Assembly: GCA_018402255.1 (NCBI GenBank)
Contig: JAGYIS010000009.1
Location: 1 to 64,000 of the forward strand
Reading direction: 5' to 3'
From: Marinobacter sp.
GTDB lineage: Bacteria > Pseudomonadota > Gammaproteobacteria > Pseudomonadales > Oleiphilaceae
DNA length: 64,000 bases
Shown: positions 47,287 to 58,326 of the stretch, piece after piece
Numbering within the stretch: the stretch's first letter is position 1
Layout of the letters: each line of letters opens with the position of its first letter
Translations under genes and position numbers: made by a program
Notes under the pieces: generated by a model
Told to the model about the DNA's origin: nothing
What the model saw: the letters and a program-made list of their open reading frames with translations, nothing else
Databases searched by the model: none

Positions 47287-48369
47287 ATGACAAAAGCAAA
47301 ACTCGGCTCTCTGGGGCTGTCTCTCCTGATTTTGGTGCTGTTGGTTATCTGGATGGCGACGGGCGAAGTGAAAGTTGCCAGCAACCAGGCACCTGATGAG
47401 CCTGAAGAACAGGCCAGGGAGCTGACCCGGGTTGAAATCGAAACGCTGGAGGCGACCCGGTACCAGCCCACGCTCAAGCTTCAGGGCCAGCTTGAACCCT
47501 GGCGGGCGGTCATGGTTGGTGCTCGGGTGGCGGGGACGGTAGAGCAGATTCAGGTAGACCTTGGCCAGCCGGTCACCGCTGGCCAATCATTACTGACACT
47601 GTCTACCGATGGCCGGGATTCCGTTGTTGCCCGTTGGCGCGCACAAAGCCAGAAGTTGGAGGCAGACCTTGCAGCCGCCCGCCGGCTAAGGTCCAGTAAT
47701 CTGGCGGCTGAAACCGAAATTCTGGGCTTGCAGAGTGACCTGGCCGCTGCTCGGGCAGAGCTGGCGGCCGCAGAGCTGGCAGTCACTCACCTGACACCCG
47801 AAGCACCGTTTGACGGGGTTGTTAACCGGCGAGACGTTGATGAGGGTACGTTGGTGCAGGTTGGTACTTCGCTGGTCGAGCTGGTGCAGATCGATCGTCT
47901 GAAGGCGACCGGCAGAATTCCCCAGCAAACCGTCAAAAATGTGCAGCCTGGCCAGGCCGTTGAAGTGAACTTGCTGGACGGCACCAAGTTGGCCGGGGTG
48001 GTGAGCTTTGTTGCCAGTGCGGCCAGTCCGGAAACCCGAAGCTTTGCTGTGGAGATTGTTGTCGAGAATCCTGAGCAAAAGCGCGCTGCCGGCGGTACCG
48101 CAAATCTGAACATTTTGCTGCCTGAACAGGATGCCATCTTTATCTCGCCAGCCTACCTTAGCCTGAACGACGACGGTCGTCCTGGTGTTAAGTACGTGGA
48201 TGACAACAACACCGTCGTATTCAGAACCGTTACCCTGCTGAGCGTTTCGACCAACGGTGCCTGGGTGTCGGGCCTGCCCGATGAAATTCGTCTGATTACC
48301 CGGGGCGGCGGCTTTGTGGCTGAAGGCGAGTCGGTCGAGCCCGTTGATCGCTCCGATCAGCGAGGTTAA
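47287..48369 (+). CDS. RND efflux periplasmic adaptor
   Basis: A 360-residue membrane-fusion protein linking an inner-membrane pump to an outer-membrane channel. An N-terminal membrane anchor (LGLSLLILVLLVIWMA) precedes a lipoyl-like half (VMVGARVAGTVEQIQVDLGQ), a short helical hairpin rich in Ala/Leu (about residues 115-165), the second half (APFDGVVNRRDVDEGTLVQVG) and a beta-barrel domain. The start ATG 47287 is followed by a typical MTKAKLG anchor start; the binding site is weak. Its stop overlaps the pump's ATG. No outer-membrane partner is nearby, so a TolC-like channel encoded elsewhere is expected. Confidence 0.92.
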   Translation: MTKAKLGSLGLSLLILVLLVIWMATGEVKVASNQAPDEPEEQARELTRVEIETLEATRYQPTLKLQGQLEPWRAVMVGARVAGTVEQIQVDLGQPVTAGQSLLTLSTDGRDSVVARWRAQSQKLEADLAAARRLRSSNLAAETEILGLQSDLAAARAELAAAELAVTHLTPEAPFDGVVNRRDVDEGTLVQVGTSLVELVQIDRLKATGRIPQQTVKNVQPGQAVEVNLLDGTKLAGVVSFVASAASPETRSFAVEIVVENPEQKRAAGGTANLNILLPEQDAIFISPAYLSLNDDGRPGVKYVDDNNTVVFRTVTLLSVSTNGAWVSGLPDEIRLITRGGGFVAEGESVEPVDRSDQRG

Positions 48370-51300
48370 TGACGATGAAGGCACTGATTTCGGCGGCCAT
48401 GGACCGCAGCCGCACCACCTTGTTGCTGTTTCTGTTTCTCATGTTGGGTGGTATGGCCGCTTATCAGGCGATTCCCAAAGAGTCCAACCCGGACGTCACC
48501 ATTCCCATGATCTACGTGTCTCTGACGCTGGAAGGGATTAGCCCGGAAGACGCGGAGCGCTTGCTGGTGCGCCCGATGGAGCAGGAGTTGCGCTCGCTTG
48601 AGGGCATCAAAGAGATGCGGGGCACGGCGTCAGAAGGCCATGCCTCCGTCATGCTTGAGTTCGATGCCGGTTTCAATCCTGATAAAGCACTTCAGGACGT
48701 CCGCGAGAAAGTCGATACAGCTCGCAGCAAACTGCCTCAGGAGGCAGACGAACCGCGGGTGAATGAAATCAATGTGTCGTTATTTCCGGTACTGTCTATT
48801 GGCTTGTCGGGTCCGTTGTCTGAGCGGGAGCTGATTACCATCGCCCGGCGTCTTCAGGATGCCATCGAGGCCATTCCGGAAGTGTTGGAAGTTGAGATCG
48901 GGGGTGATCGCGAGGACCTGCTGGAGATTGTTGTGGATGCCCAGGTGCTGGAAAGCTATGGCATCGATTTTGACCAGCTGGCATCGCTGGTGCGGCGCAA
49001 TAACCAGCTTGTTGCGGCGGGCTCGCTGGACACCGGTAATGGCCGGATGGCTCTGAAAGTGCCTGGTGTGATTGAGACCATCGAAGACGTCATGTCGATG
49101 CCGGTGAAAGTGGACGGCGACACCGTGGTCACCTTTGGCGATGTTGCCATGCTGCAGCGTACCTTCAAAGACCCGACCGGGTTTGCCCGCATTAACGGCG
49201 AGCCGGCGCTGGTACTGGAAGTTTCCAAACGCTCCGGCGCCAACATTATTGCAACCATTGAGCAGATCCAGAGCCTGATTGATGAGGCTCGCCCGCGCCT
49301 GCCCGACACGCTGGATATACGTTACATCATGGATCAGTCGGATGAGGTTCGCGACATTCTGTCGGACCTTCTGAACAACGTTCTGACCGCCATTGTACTG
49401 GTATTGATTGTGGTGATTGCGGCGATGGGGCCGCGTTCGGCGGTGCTGGTGGGCCTGACCATCCCCGGCGCCTTCCTGACCGGCATTCTGGTGATCTGGA
49501 GCATGGGGCTGACGCTCAACATCGTCGTGTTGTTCAGCCTGATTCTGGTGGCCGGCATGCTGGTGGATGGCGCGATTGTGGTGTCTGAACTGGCGGATCG
49601 TAACCTTAGCGATGGTCAGCCGGTCAAAACGGCCTGGATCGAAGCCGCGTCTCGAATGGCCTGGCCGGTGATTGCCTCCACCGCGACAACGCTGGCGGTG
49701 TTCGTGCCGCTACTGTTCTGGCCCGGTGTGGTCGGTGAGTTCATGAAGTTCCTGCCGATGACGGTACTGATCTGCCTGATTGCCTCCCTGGCCATGGCGC
49801 TGGTGTTTTTGCCGGTGCTGGGCGGAGTCAGTGGTGGGCGCCGTTCTCATCAGGATGCCACCGAAGGTCGCTTCATGGGGATCTATCGGCAAACCCTGGG
49901 CACCTTGTTGCGCCGCCCCGGGCTGACCCTGCTTGGGGCATTGGTGCTGATCATCCTGATTTATGCCGCCTACGGCCGCTTCAATCATGGCGTTGAGTTC
50001 TTCCCGAGTGTTGAGCCCGATTCGGCTCAGGTTCAGGTACGTGCCCGCGGCGATCTTTCGGTGTGGGAACGTGATGCCATTGTGCGACAAGTGGAGCAGC
50101 GCCTGCAGAACATGCCGGAAGTGAAAGCCTTGTATGCCCGCTCCATGCTGTCGACCAGCACTCAGCAAGCACCGGATGTCATCGGTGTGTTGCAGTTCCA
50201 GTTCAATGACTGGTTTACCCGCCGCACCGCCACCGACATTCTGGAAGATTTCAGAGAGCGTACCGCCGACATCGCCGGCATTGAGCTGGAGTTCCGCAAG
50301 CAGGAGGGCGGTCCGGCCGGCGGCAAGCCCATCGAGTTATTGGTCAGTAGCATGGATACTGACGGGCTGGACCGTTACGTCGACCAGATTCAGAACCGCA
50401 TGCGTGAGCTGGGTGGTTTTGTGGATATCGAAGACGACCGCAGCCTGCCCGGGATTGAATGGCGCCTGCAGGTAGATCGCGAAGCCGCCGCCCGCTTTGG
50501 CACCGATGTGCTGAGTATCGGCAGCGCCGTGCGCCTGGTCACAAACGGGTTGGTGCTGGCGACCTACCGGCCGGAAGATGTTCGGGATGAGGTGGACATT
50601 GCCGTACGGGTGCCCAACAACTGGCGTGAACTGGATCATCTGCAGCGCCAGACGATCAATACGCCCAGAGGCCAGGTGCCACTCTCAGAGTTTGTCAGCC
50701 TTGAGCCCGGGGACAAGACCGGCACCATTGTGCGGGTGGATGGCCAGCGTACCGTTACCATCAAGTCCGATGTGGCGTTGGGCCGGCGTATGGATGAGTT
50801 GTTGCGCAGCCTGCAATCGGAAATGCCGGAACCACCAGAAGGCATGAGCATTCGATTCGCCGGTGAAGACGAAGATCAGCAGCAGGCGGCTAACTTTCTG
50901 GCTACGGCGTTTCTGGTGGCGATTGGCCTGATGTTGCTCATCCTGGTAACCCAGTTCAATTCCTTGTATCAGACCTTCCTGATTCTGTCTGCGATCGTGC
51001 TGTCCACGGCCGGTGTTTTGCTTGGGCTGCTGCTGAATGGCCAGTCGTTCGGTGTGGTCATGGTGGGTATGGGGATCATTGCACTGGCGGGTATTGTGGT
51101 GAACAACAACATCATCCTGATCGATACCTTCAATCAGATGAAAAAAGACGGTAAAGACGCCTACCAGGCGGCCCTCGAAACCGGGTGCCTGCGCTTCCGC
51201 CCGGTGCTGCTGACGGCGATCACCACCATTCTTGGACTGACACCGATGGTGCTGGGCATCAACATTGATCTGTTGTCGCCGTCACTGGGCTTGAACGCGC

Positions 51301-51458
51301 CCTCGACCCAGTGGTGGACTCAGCTCTCCAGCGCCATCGCCGGTGGCCTGGCGTTCGCGACCCTGTTGACACTATTGCTGACCCCGGCCTTGCTGGTTCT
51401 TGGGGAGCGATCAGGCCAGCGCTTCCGGGCGCTGGTCAACCGGTTCCGTCAGAGGTAA
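48369..51458 (+). CDS. RND efflux pump inner-membrane subunit
   Basis: A 1029-residue proton-driven exporter with 12 predicted helices and two large periplasmic loops, as in the HAE family. Helix 1 is near residue 15 (LLLFLFLMLGGMAAY), followed by the porter domain. The helix-4 motif is GMLVDGAIVVSE, with one Asp where AcrB has a pair. Helix 10 has GIVVNNNIILIDTF. These features place it with the efflux members that lack the Asp-Asp pair. Translation is coupled to the adaptor (TAATG). Substrate unknown. Its stop is two bases from the converging MCP gene. Confidence 0.93.
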   Translation: MTMKALISAAMDRSRTTLLLFLFLMLGGMAAYQAIPKESNPDVTIPMIYVSLTLEGISPEDAERLLVRPMEQELRSLEGIKEMRGTASEGHASVMLEFDAGFNPDKALQDVREKVDTARSKLPQEADEPRVNEINVSLFPVLSIGLSGPLSERELITIARRLQDAIEAIPEVLEVEIGGDREDLLEIVVDAQVLESYGIDFDQLASLVRRNNQLVAAGSLDTGNGRMALKVPGVIETIEDVMSMPVKVDGDTVVTFGDVAMLQRTFKDPTGFARINGEPALVLEVSKRSGANIIATIEQIQSLIDEARPRLPDTLDIRYIMDQSDEVRDILSDLLNNVLTAIVLVLIVVIAAMGPRSAVLVGLTIPGAFLTGILVIWSMGLTLNIVVLFSLILVAGMLVDGAIVVSELADRNLSDGQPVKTAWIEAASRMAWPVIASTATTLAVFVPLLFWPGVVGEFMKFLPMTVLICLIASLAMALVFLPVLGGVSGGRRSHQDATEGRFMGIYRQTLGTLLRRPGLTLLGALVLIILIYAAYGRFNHGVEFFPSVEPDSAQVQVRARGDLSVWERDAIVRQVEQRLQNMPEVKALYARSMLSTSTQQAPDVIGVLQFQFNDWFTRRTATDILEDFRERTADIAGIELEFRKQEGGPAGGKPIELLVSSMDTDGLDRYVDQIQNRMRELGGFVDIEDDRSLPGIEWRLQVDREAAARFGTDVLSIGSAVRLVTNGLVLATYRPEDVRDEVDIAVRVPNNWRELDHLQRQTINTPRGQVPLSEFVSLEPGDKTGTIVRVDGQRTVTIKSDVALGRRMDELLRSLQSEMPEPPEGMSIRFAGEDEDQQQAANFLATAFLVAIGLMLLILVTQFNSLYQTFLILSAIVLSTAGVLLGLLLNGQSFGVVMVGMGIIALAGIVVNNNIILIDTFNQMKKDGKDAYQAALETGCLRFRPVLLTAITTILGLTPMVLGINIDLLSPSLGLNAPSTQWWTQLSSAIAGGLAFATLLTLLLTPALLVLGERSGQRFRALVNRFRQR

Positions 51459-51460
51459 GG

Positions 51461-53086
51461 TCAGCTGCGAATGCGGCCAGCAAGCTCCTGGGCTTTTGCT
51501 GCCATGGCTTCAAGCTCCGGAACTGTGCTCAGGTTATCCGCAGCTGCCTGATGCATGGCCTCGGAGATTTCTGCGACTTCCGTTACGTTACGGTTGATGT
51601 CTTCGCTGACACTGGTTTGTTCTTCTGCGGCCGTGGCTACCTGGGTGGTGGCATCATTAACACTGGCCATGCGCTGGGTTATATCGGCCAGGGTCTGTCG
51701 TACGGCATCAACCGAATCGCTGCTCTCCTTGGCGACGACCTCAGAGGCTTGCATGTACTCTGTCGCGTCTCTTGAGCCAGACTGAATGTTGGCAATGATC
51801 TCATCAATTTCGACGGTCGAAGCCTGGGTTTTCGCCGCCAGGTTACGGACTTCATCGGCAACCACTGCAAATCCGCGACCAGCTTCGCCGGCTCTGGCAG
51901 CTTCAATCGCTGCGTTCAGGGCCAGCAGGTTGGTCTGGTCTGCGATTTCACGAATCACGCGCATTACATCACCTACGCGCTGTCCGCTTTGAGCGAGGTC
52001 GGCAACGGTTTTCGCTGAACTGCGAATCTGGTCTGTCAGGCGGTTCATGCTGGTCACAGCCTGGTTGATCTGGTTGTCCGCCTGGCGAGTCTGACTGGTG
52101 GTTTCATCTACCTGGCTGGCGACAGACGCTGCGTGGTGCGCGACATCTTGTGCGGTTGCAGACATTTCATTCATTGCCGTGGCAATCTGATCAATGCGTT
52201 GATGGGCCTGGTCTGACTGCGAGGATACCGCGTCGGCATTGGCACGGATCATAGCTCCGGTCTCGGCAAGCTGTTCGGCATTGTGCCTCATCAGCTCACC
52301 GGTATCCGACAGGAATCGGTGCAGTGCTCTGGCGGTGTTCGCCAGTTTGCCCAGCTCGTCCGGGCGCTTCAGTGTGACCGGGTCTGACAGGTCGCCTCTG
52401 CCAATCTTGTCGAGTTTCCCAATCAGTATCTGGGTTGGTCGCACCACAGAGCGCACCAGAACCAGCAAGCAGGCCAGGGTGCCCAGCACAATCGCGAGCA
52501 ACAGCAGGCTGCCCATGAGCCAGGTGTTCGCTGCAGAACTTTCCCGCAAGTCGGAAGAACGAGCGACTGCGTCGTCACGGATACTCGTTGCGGCTTCCTG
52601 AATCAGGGTGGCAGGCTCTCTGTCAATACCGGCGACAGCGCGATCGCCTGTACCGTGCTGGTACCCGGAGGATACGAACGCCTGAAAACCCTCCCGATAA
52701 GCTTCGCCCATATTCCGATGTGCATTTTGGAATCGTTGCATTAGAGATTTTGCATTGTTACTGGCCAGCTGCGGAACCAACTGGTCCAACTGCTGTTGAA
52801 TGCTCGCCTCCATGCTTTGAAAGCTGCGCCAGTACTTCTCGCGCTGGGCATCGTCACTGCCGCGAATCAGCACATTTTTCCATTCCTGAACCTGGGTTTT
52901 GAAGTCACTCAAAATATCCTGCGCCTGCATGGCCTGGACCATTTCTTCACTCACCAGGTGGTCGTACTGGTTCTGGGTGTTGAGTGAGCGGTTGAAATAG
53001 ATGGCAGCTACCGACGCTATCAGCACGTTGGCAAGCACGACGATGGTGAGGATCCGGTTCAGGATGCTCTTGGAATACCATTGCAT
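51461..53086 (-). CDS. Methyl-accepting chemotaxis protein
   Basis: A 541-residue chemoreceptor. TM1 is near residues 9-28 ([20 protein letters not shown]); a helical periplasmic sensor domain of about 160 residues follows. TM2 is near 190-212, then a HAMP domain ([20 protein letters not shown]). The cytoplasmic signalling hairpin includes [20 protein letters not shown] and [15 protein letters not shown], the CheA/CheW contact tip. ATG 53086 gives the natural TM1 start, although its binding site is poor; an upstream ATG (53170) is an alternative. No NWETF receptor tail is seen. Ligand unknown. Confidence 0.93.
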   Translation of the reverse strand: MQWYSKSILNRILTIVVLANVLIASVAAIYFNRSLNTQNQYDHLVSEEMVQAMQAQDILSDFKTQVQEWKNVLIRGSDDAQREKYWRSFQSMEASIQQQLDQLVPQLASNNAKSLMQRFQNAHRNMGEAYREGFQAFVSSGYQHGTGDRAVAGIDREPATLIQEAATSIRDDAVARSSDLRESSAANTWLMGSLLLLAIVLGTLACLLVLVRSVVRPTQILIGKLDKIGRGDLSDPVTLKRPDELGKLANTARALHRFLSDTGELMRHNAEQLAETGAMIRANADAVSSQSDQAHQRIDQIATAMNEMSATAQDVAHHAASVASQVDETTSQTRQADNQINQAVTSMNRLTDQIRSSAKTVADLAQSGQRVGDVMRVIREIADQTNLLALNAAIEAARAGEAGRGFAVVADEVRNLAAKTQASTVEIDEIIANIQSGSRDATEYMQASEVVAKESSDSVDAVRQTLADITQRMASVNDATTQVATAAEEQTSVSEDINRNVTEVAEISEAMHQAAADNLSTVPELEAMAAKAQELAGRIRS

Positions 53087-53193
53087 GAGGAGGAACCCTG
53101 TTTCAGGTGGAGTGAGAGCGGTATCATCGGGAAGCCCGGAGCGAGCAGGCAATTCATACGCTTTATTCATCCTATTATCGGCCATCGACGACA

Positions 53194-53937
53194 ATGCTGA
53201 ACCCCCTGCGTGAAATTTATCGGGACCCATGGCTGCTGGCGGTGCACAAGCCAGCTGGCCTGCTGGTACACCGTAGCCCCATCGATAAACATGAAACCGA
53301 ATTTGCTCTGCAATATGCCCGGACGCTGAACGGGGGTGACCATGTGTATCCTGTGCACCGGCTGGACCGGCCCACCTCCGGAGTGCTGCTGTTTGCCCGC
53401 GATACGGAGACTGCCAGAATGGTTGGCCAGGCGATGATGGCGGGAGACGTGACTAAAACCTACCTCGCGGTAGTGAGAGGTTGGGCACCAGAGCAGGGCA
53501 CAGTTGATCATCCACTCAGAGACGAGCCCGAGGATCGGCGTTTGAAGGGGCAGGAAATGCCCGTGCGTGAGGCCTTGACCCATTACCGAAGACTGGCGAC
53601 CACTGAGCTGCCAGTAGCCATTGAGCGATACCCCTCCAGTCGCTACAGCCTGGTGGAACTGTCACCGAAAACTGGCCGTAAGCACCAGTTGCGCCGGCAT
53701 ATGAAGCACATCAACCACCCGATTATCGGCGATGCCAATCACGGCCGTGGCCGGCACAACCGGTATTTTGCCGAGCGCTTTGGTGAGGGCAGGTTGATGT
53801 TGGCGGCAACCCGGCTGGCACTGACGCACCCGGTGTCTGGAGAGGCTCTGTTGATAGATGCAGAGCCGGAACCAAGTTTTTTGTCGGTTCTGGAGATATT
53901 TTCGCCAAATTTGGTTACTTCACTGACCTCCCTGTGA
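53194..53937 (+). CDS. truC: tRNA pseudouridine synthase TruC
   Basis: A 247-residue RluA-family pseudouridine synthase. The catalytic Asp is in [19 protein letters not shown] near residue 60. [14 protein letters not shown] near the N-terminus and [20 protein letters not shown] (motif III) are the other conserved blocks. The compact length and lack of an S4 domain favour TruC, which modifies U65 in tRNA, over RluA/C/D. Single gene between the MCP and the DISM cyclase. A 139-base gap follows, with nothing recognised. Confidence 0.9.
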   Translation: MLNPLREIYRDPWLLAVHKPAGLLVHRSPIDKHETEFALQYARTLNGGDHVYPVHRLDRPTSGVLLFARDTETARMVGQAMMAGDVTKTYLAVVRGWAPEQGTVDHPLRDEPEDRRLKGQEMPVREALTHYRRLATTELPVAIERYPSSRYSLVELSPKTGRKHQLRRHMKHINHPIIGDANHGRGRHNRYFAERFGEGRLMLAATRLALTHPVSGEALLIDAEPEPSFLSVLEIFSPNLVTSLTSL

Positions 53938-54076
53938 TTGATTAATAGACATTATGTATCTTTATTTGTCATTTTGCGTTGATTGGTACCATCACGAGCG
54001 GAAGGTGAATGTTTGGTACATAATTCTGGATAAGCTTATACCAAGATAATAAAGCGCTTATCGCCCGAGGCTCAAC

Positions 54077-55944
54077 GTGCCCAGACTTCGTTCCCTGTTG
54101 TTGCTCTTCATTTGTGTGTGGCTGCCATCGTCCCTGCTGGCAGAGCCAGCAATCTGGGATAAGCACTCCAAGCGTCTGGAATTGGCGCAGTTTGTGGATT
54201 ACTGGCAGGAAGACGCTCAAACCACCCTCCTGGATGTCCAGGCCCTGCCGGACCAGGCATGGGCAGAGGTTGGTGACGAAAGCGCCAGTTTCGGTTATGG
54301 CAATGACGTGTACTGGTTCCGCTTCCAGGTGAGCAATGTAACCGGGAACGAAGCGGTCAATTTCATGGAAATCGGTTATCCGGTCCTCGATCACATTGAG
54401 GTGTACCTGCCCGGCACTGCCGAAGCGCTCGTTCTGGGCGACAAACAACCGTTTTACGATCGCCCCATTCATCACCGTAATTTTGTTGTGCCCATGCTCT
54501 TGCCGCCCGGTGAGACGATTTCTGTGTATCTGAGAGTGGACACCACCAGCTCGATGCAGGTGCCGCTCACGCTCTGGGATCGTGATGCCTTTTATGCTGC
54601 CGATCAAGGCCGCAGCATGCTGGAGGGCTTGTACTACGGCGTGGTGCTGGTGATGATCCTCTACAACTTGTTTGTCTTTATGGCAGTGGGTGAACGGAGC
54701 TTTCTGTACTACGTGGGCTACATCACCACCATGCCGCTGTTCCTTGCCAGCCTCCACGGCGTCGGCTTTCAATACCTGTGGCCGGAAGGCACCTGGTGGA
54801 ATGACCAGTCGATCATTGTTTTTCTCAACCTTGTGATTGTCTTCGGTGGTGCGTTCAGCATCCGGTTTATCAGTGTCACGCCTGAGATGCACCCGTGGCT
54901 CAATCGCTGGACGATGGCGATGATCATGGTCGCGGGCCTGATGGCTGCGGCGGGACTGTTTGTTCCTTACAAACACATGATTTTGCCAACGATTCTGGTT
55001 GCTGCCGTGGGCTGTTCCACCATGCTGGTGCTGAGCGTTGTACGCTGGGTCAAAAAGACCCGGCCGCCCGCTATTACACGGTCGCATGGGTGTTCATGCT
55101 GTCTGGCGGTATTGTGCTGGCACTGAACAAGTTCACCTTCCTGCCCCGGAACCTGCTGACCGAGAACGCCACACAGGTGGGATCGGCACTTGGCGTCATC
55201 TTGCTGTCGTTGGCCCTGGCGGACCGGCTCAACCGGGAAAAGAAGCGCTCCTTTGCGGCGCAGCAGCGATTACTCCGGGAGGAGCGCAAGGCGCGACTGG
55301 CTCAGGAAAAATCCCTGCGGGTTCAGCAAGAGGCCAACACGATGCTTGAGCAACGGGTTCAGGAGCGGACCCGTGATCTGGAATCGCTGAACGAGCAGTT
55401 GCTGGAACTGAATGCCAAAGACCCGCTGACCGGCCTGAAAAATCGCGGTCACTTTGATAAAGCCTTCCAGGCGGGGGTGGTTCACGCCTACCGGTTTGAA
55501 GAGGTGGTGTCTTTGTTGGTGCTTGATATCGACCACTTCAAGGATTTCAACGATACCTACGGCCACCTGGTGGGCGACGACTGCCTGAAGATGGTGGCGC
55601 AATGTATTCAGCGCCATGTTACCCGTCCGCAGGATCTGGCGGCTCGCTATGGCGGGGAGGAGTTCGTGGTATTACTGCCTGATACGCCGATTGATGGTGC
55701 GGTGAGAGTGGCTGAGCGTATTCGTGCAGAGATCGAGAAAACCGCGTTCCGGGTGTCCGGCGAGATGTTGCACCTGACCATCAGCATTGGCGTTTGCAGT
55801 GTCGCACCGGCCCGGGCGGACGCCACCAAAGAGATCTTTGCCTGCGCCGATGAGGCGCTCTACGAGGCCAAGGGTCAGGGTCGGAACAGGGTAGTGACCA
55901 ATCAGACCAAAGCTCAGACCATCAGTGCGGCGCCGTCGGCGTAA
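54077..55944 (+). CDS. 7TM-DISM diguanylate cyclase, frameshifted
   Basis: A membrane sensor of about 622 residues that should make cyclic di-GMP. Signal peptide ([17 protein letters not shown]), an extracellular DISMED2 beta domain (about residues 35-180), seven membrane helices (about 185-385), a coiled coil ([16 protein letters not shown]) and a GGDEF domain with RYGGEEF and I-site RPQD. The frame breaks at an A5 run (55052-55056) in the last membrane helices: WVKKTRPP should read [11 protein letters not shown]. Restoring one A rejoins 54077-55126 with the frame to 55944. The 3' end overlaps the converging amidase gene by 31 bases. Confidence 0.88.
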
Positions 55945-57380
55945 TGGCTGGCGGATAGCCGGGAAATAAGCGGCCAGGGGTGATCGGCCTCCAGGGTGTA
56001 GGCAATTTCAAGCAACGTGCGCTCATCGCCATGGCGCGCCATCAACTGCACAGAGACCGGCAGGCCGTCCCCGGTCAAGCTCATCGGCACCGAGATCGCC
56101 GGCGCCCCGGTGGCATTTGCCAGCGGTGTGAAACAGGCATAGTGGTTGAGCCGCTCAAACAAGTCGTCAAAAGGTACGGTCGGGCTGAGATGCCCAAGAA
56201 CCGGTGTGGTTTGGCCAAGCACTGGTGTGAGAACGGCATCGTAATTGGTCATGTGCCTGGCATAATCCTGTTGGGAGCGGTTCAGGCGCCAAAGCGCAGC
56301 CGGTAGTTGCAAACATTTTCGCCGGAACATCCGGTCCAGTCCCTGGGTCAGCCCGTCCACTTTCCGTTTATCGAACGCCGGGTGCATCAGCTTTCGGCCC
56401 CGGGCTTTTAAACCGAACGCCAGCATGCCCCAGTAGAGGGCGAAGTCATCCGGGAAGGACCGGGCAATGGGAACGTCCATTGGTTCAATGATGTGCCCAA
56501 GTTTTTCCAGGTATCGCGCGGTTTGCTCGACCGTTTCCCGGGTTACGGGATCGGTTTTGTGGCCGTTGATCGAATCCAGAACCAGTCCAATCCGCAACTG
56601 TTTGCGGGATGGCCCGTATACCTGACCGATCTCGGGCAGTTTTCGATTGCGGAAGTACTGTTCCGCCGCGGCCATGAAGCCTGCGCTATCGCGCACCGAT
56701 CGTGTGACCACACCGTCGCTGACAATGTTGATGGGTAGTGTTTTGGCGGCATCGTTATCGATTACCCGGCCCCGTGTCGGTTTCAGGCCGACCAGTCCGC
56801 AACAGGCCGCGGGAATCCGGATGGAGCCACCGCCATCGTTGGCGTGAGCCACCGGCACAACGCCGGCGGCAACCAGCGCGGCCGCGCCGCCGGAAGATGC
56901 GCCCGACGAATAGAGCGGGTTCCAGGGGTTGCGGGTTGGTAGGCAGTGAGCTGGTTCTGTCGTGGCGTTAAAGCCGAATTCCGGGAGGGTGCTTTTGCCC
57001 AAACACAGGTAACCCTGGGCCAGCATCTGTTGGGCAAACGGGCTGGTTTTGCTGGCGGTATTCGCGGGCATGGCCGCTGAGCCATGTCCGGTTGGCAAGC
57101 CCTTTACATCCGTGTTGTCTTTGATAAAGGTGGGCACGCCGGCAAAAGGTGCCTTGGGGATGTCGAGTTTGCTGGCGCTAGCCAGGCTGCGCTCGTAGTC
57201 AGCGCTGGCTACGCCGTTGATAACGGTCTGCGCCAGCCGTGCCCGTGCTATTGAGGCACGAGCGACCTCCAGGGCCGACACTTCTCCAGATCGTATGCGT
57301 GCGGCCAGCCCTGTTGCATCATCTTCGCCAAGGGCATCATCCTGAAAACAATGAAAAGGCGTGGGGCGGCTGTCGGTCAT
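55914..57380 (-). CDS. Amidase signature family enzyme
   Basis: A 488-residue Ser-Ser-Lys amidohydrolase. The catalytic Lys is in [14 protein letters not shown] (near residue 87). The Gly/Ser-rich signature is [16 protein letters not shown] (near 160), with cis-Ser and nucleophilic Ser in [18 protein letters not shown]. No GatB-like partner is adjacent and length is typical of stand-alone amidases; GatA is therefore unlikely. It hydrolyses an unknown amide. It converges on the DISM cyclase gene with a small overlap. Confidence 0.9.
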   Translation of the reverse strand: MTDSRPTPFHCFQDDALGEDDATGLAARIRSGEVSALEVARASIARARLAQTVINGVASADYERSLASASKLDIPKAPFAGVPTFIKDNTDVKGLPTGHGSAAMPANTASKTSPFAQQMLAQGYLCLGKSTLPEFGFNATTEPAHCLPTRNPWNPLYSSGASSGGAAALVAAGVVPVAHANDGGGSIRIPAACCGLVGLKPTRGRVIDNDAAKTLPINIVSDGVVTRSVRDSAGFMAAAEQYFRNRKLPEIGQVYGPSRKQLRIGLVLDSINGHKTDPVTRETVEQTARYLEKLGHIIEPMDVPIARSFPDDFALYWGMLAFGLKARGRKLMHPAFDKRKVDGLTQGLDRMFRRKCLQLPAALWRLNRSQQDYARHMTNYDAVLTPVLGQTTPVLGHLSPTVPFDDLFERLNHYACFTPLANATGAPAISVPMSLTGDGLPVSVQLMARHGDERTLLEIAYTLEADHPWPLISRLSASHYADGAALMV

Positions 57381-57493
57381 GGTCTGCTCCGGAGGGTTTA
57401 ATGGTCGAAACCATAGCGCACCTCGAAGCTTGATGACATGTCATTTCGGGTATCCTGTCGCCGGGTGTCGGCGATCGTAGCGTGGATGCGCTA

Positions 57494-58276
57494 TCAGGAT
57501 GCCTGTTTGCGTGCCGTTTTGATTACATCGTAGGCGTGACTTATGTCTCGGGTACGTTCCTCTGCCATTTCCCGCATGCTTTCCGGCATCCCGCGCCCGG
57601 CCATTTTGTCGGGATGGTTTTCGCTCATGAGCTTGCGGTAGGCGCGCTTGAGGTCAGCATCAGATGCGCTGGGTGAAACCCCGAGCACTTTGTACGCATC
57701 CTCAATTTGCTGGCCGGAAGAATAGTTCTGGCTGCCACCGGTCTGCCCTGCATGGGCGCCGCGCAGCATGGCTTCCAGTTGATCAACCTGGCTTTCGGGC
57801 AGGCCCAGACCGCGGGCCACGCGCACCAGCATGTCGTGCTCAGCCGGATGCACTTTGCCGTCAGCGGCGACAGCCGAAACCTGAACCTGCAAGAACATTT
57901 GCAGAAACGCGGGCTGGCGACCGGAACTCTGTAAAAATTGACGAAGTTCGGCATCCAGATCGAAGTCTGGCGACTTGCCGCGGTTAAAAGCCTCCCGGGC
58001 GAGACCTTTCTGATCTTCATTAAGGCGGAACCGAGTGAACATCGCCTCGGCCAACTCGATTTCATCCCGGGTAACCACGCCATCGGCCTTGCATAGAGCG
58101 CCCATTACGGCGAACACCGATTCGATAAAACTCACCTGAAGGTCCTGGATTTTTCCAATCAGGCGGCTTTTTAACCTTTGAAACAGAAAAGCGCCAATGG
58201 CAGCGCCGACCAGAAGTCCCGGAAAACGACCGATGGCGTAACCGATCAGGCCACCGAAAATCATAGCAAACAGCAT
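57494..58276 (-). CDS. djlA: DjlA-type DnaK co-chaperone
   Basis: A 260-residue membrane-anchored J protein that stimulates DnaK. An N-terminal membrane segment (MIFGGLIGYAIGRFPGLLVG) has Gly spacing typical of DjlA. A TerB-like helical domain lies at about residues 50-165 (LCKADGVVTRDEIELAEAMF), then a linker rich in Gly/Gln. The C-terminal J domain (about 195-260) contains the essential His-Pro-Asp in ENHPDKMAG. Single gene. The fold order matches DjlA exactly. Confidence 0.95.
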   Translation of the reverse strand: MLFAMIFGGLIGYAIGRFPGLLVGAAIGAFLFQRLKSRLIGKIQDLQVSFIESVFAVMGALCKADGVVTRDEIELAEAMFTRFRLNEDQKGLAREAFNRGKSPDFDLDAELRQFLQSSGRQPAFLQMFLQVQVSAVAADGKVHPAEHDMLVRVARGLGLPESQVDQLEAMLRGAHAGQTGGSQNYSSGQQIEDAYKVLGVSPSASDADLKRAYRKLMSENHPDKMAGRGMPESMREMAEERTRDISHAYDVIKTARKQAS

Positions 58277-58326
58277 TCAGACGTCCTTAATGAGTAGATC
58301 AGTCCGTAGAATATACGTGTTTTTGA

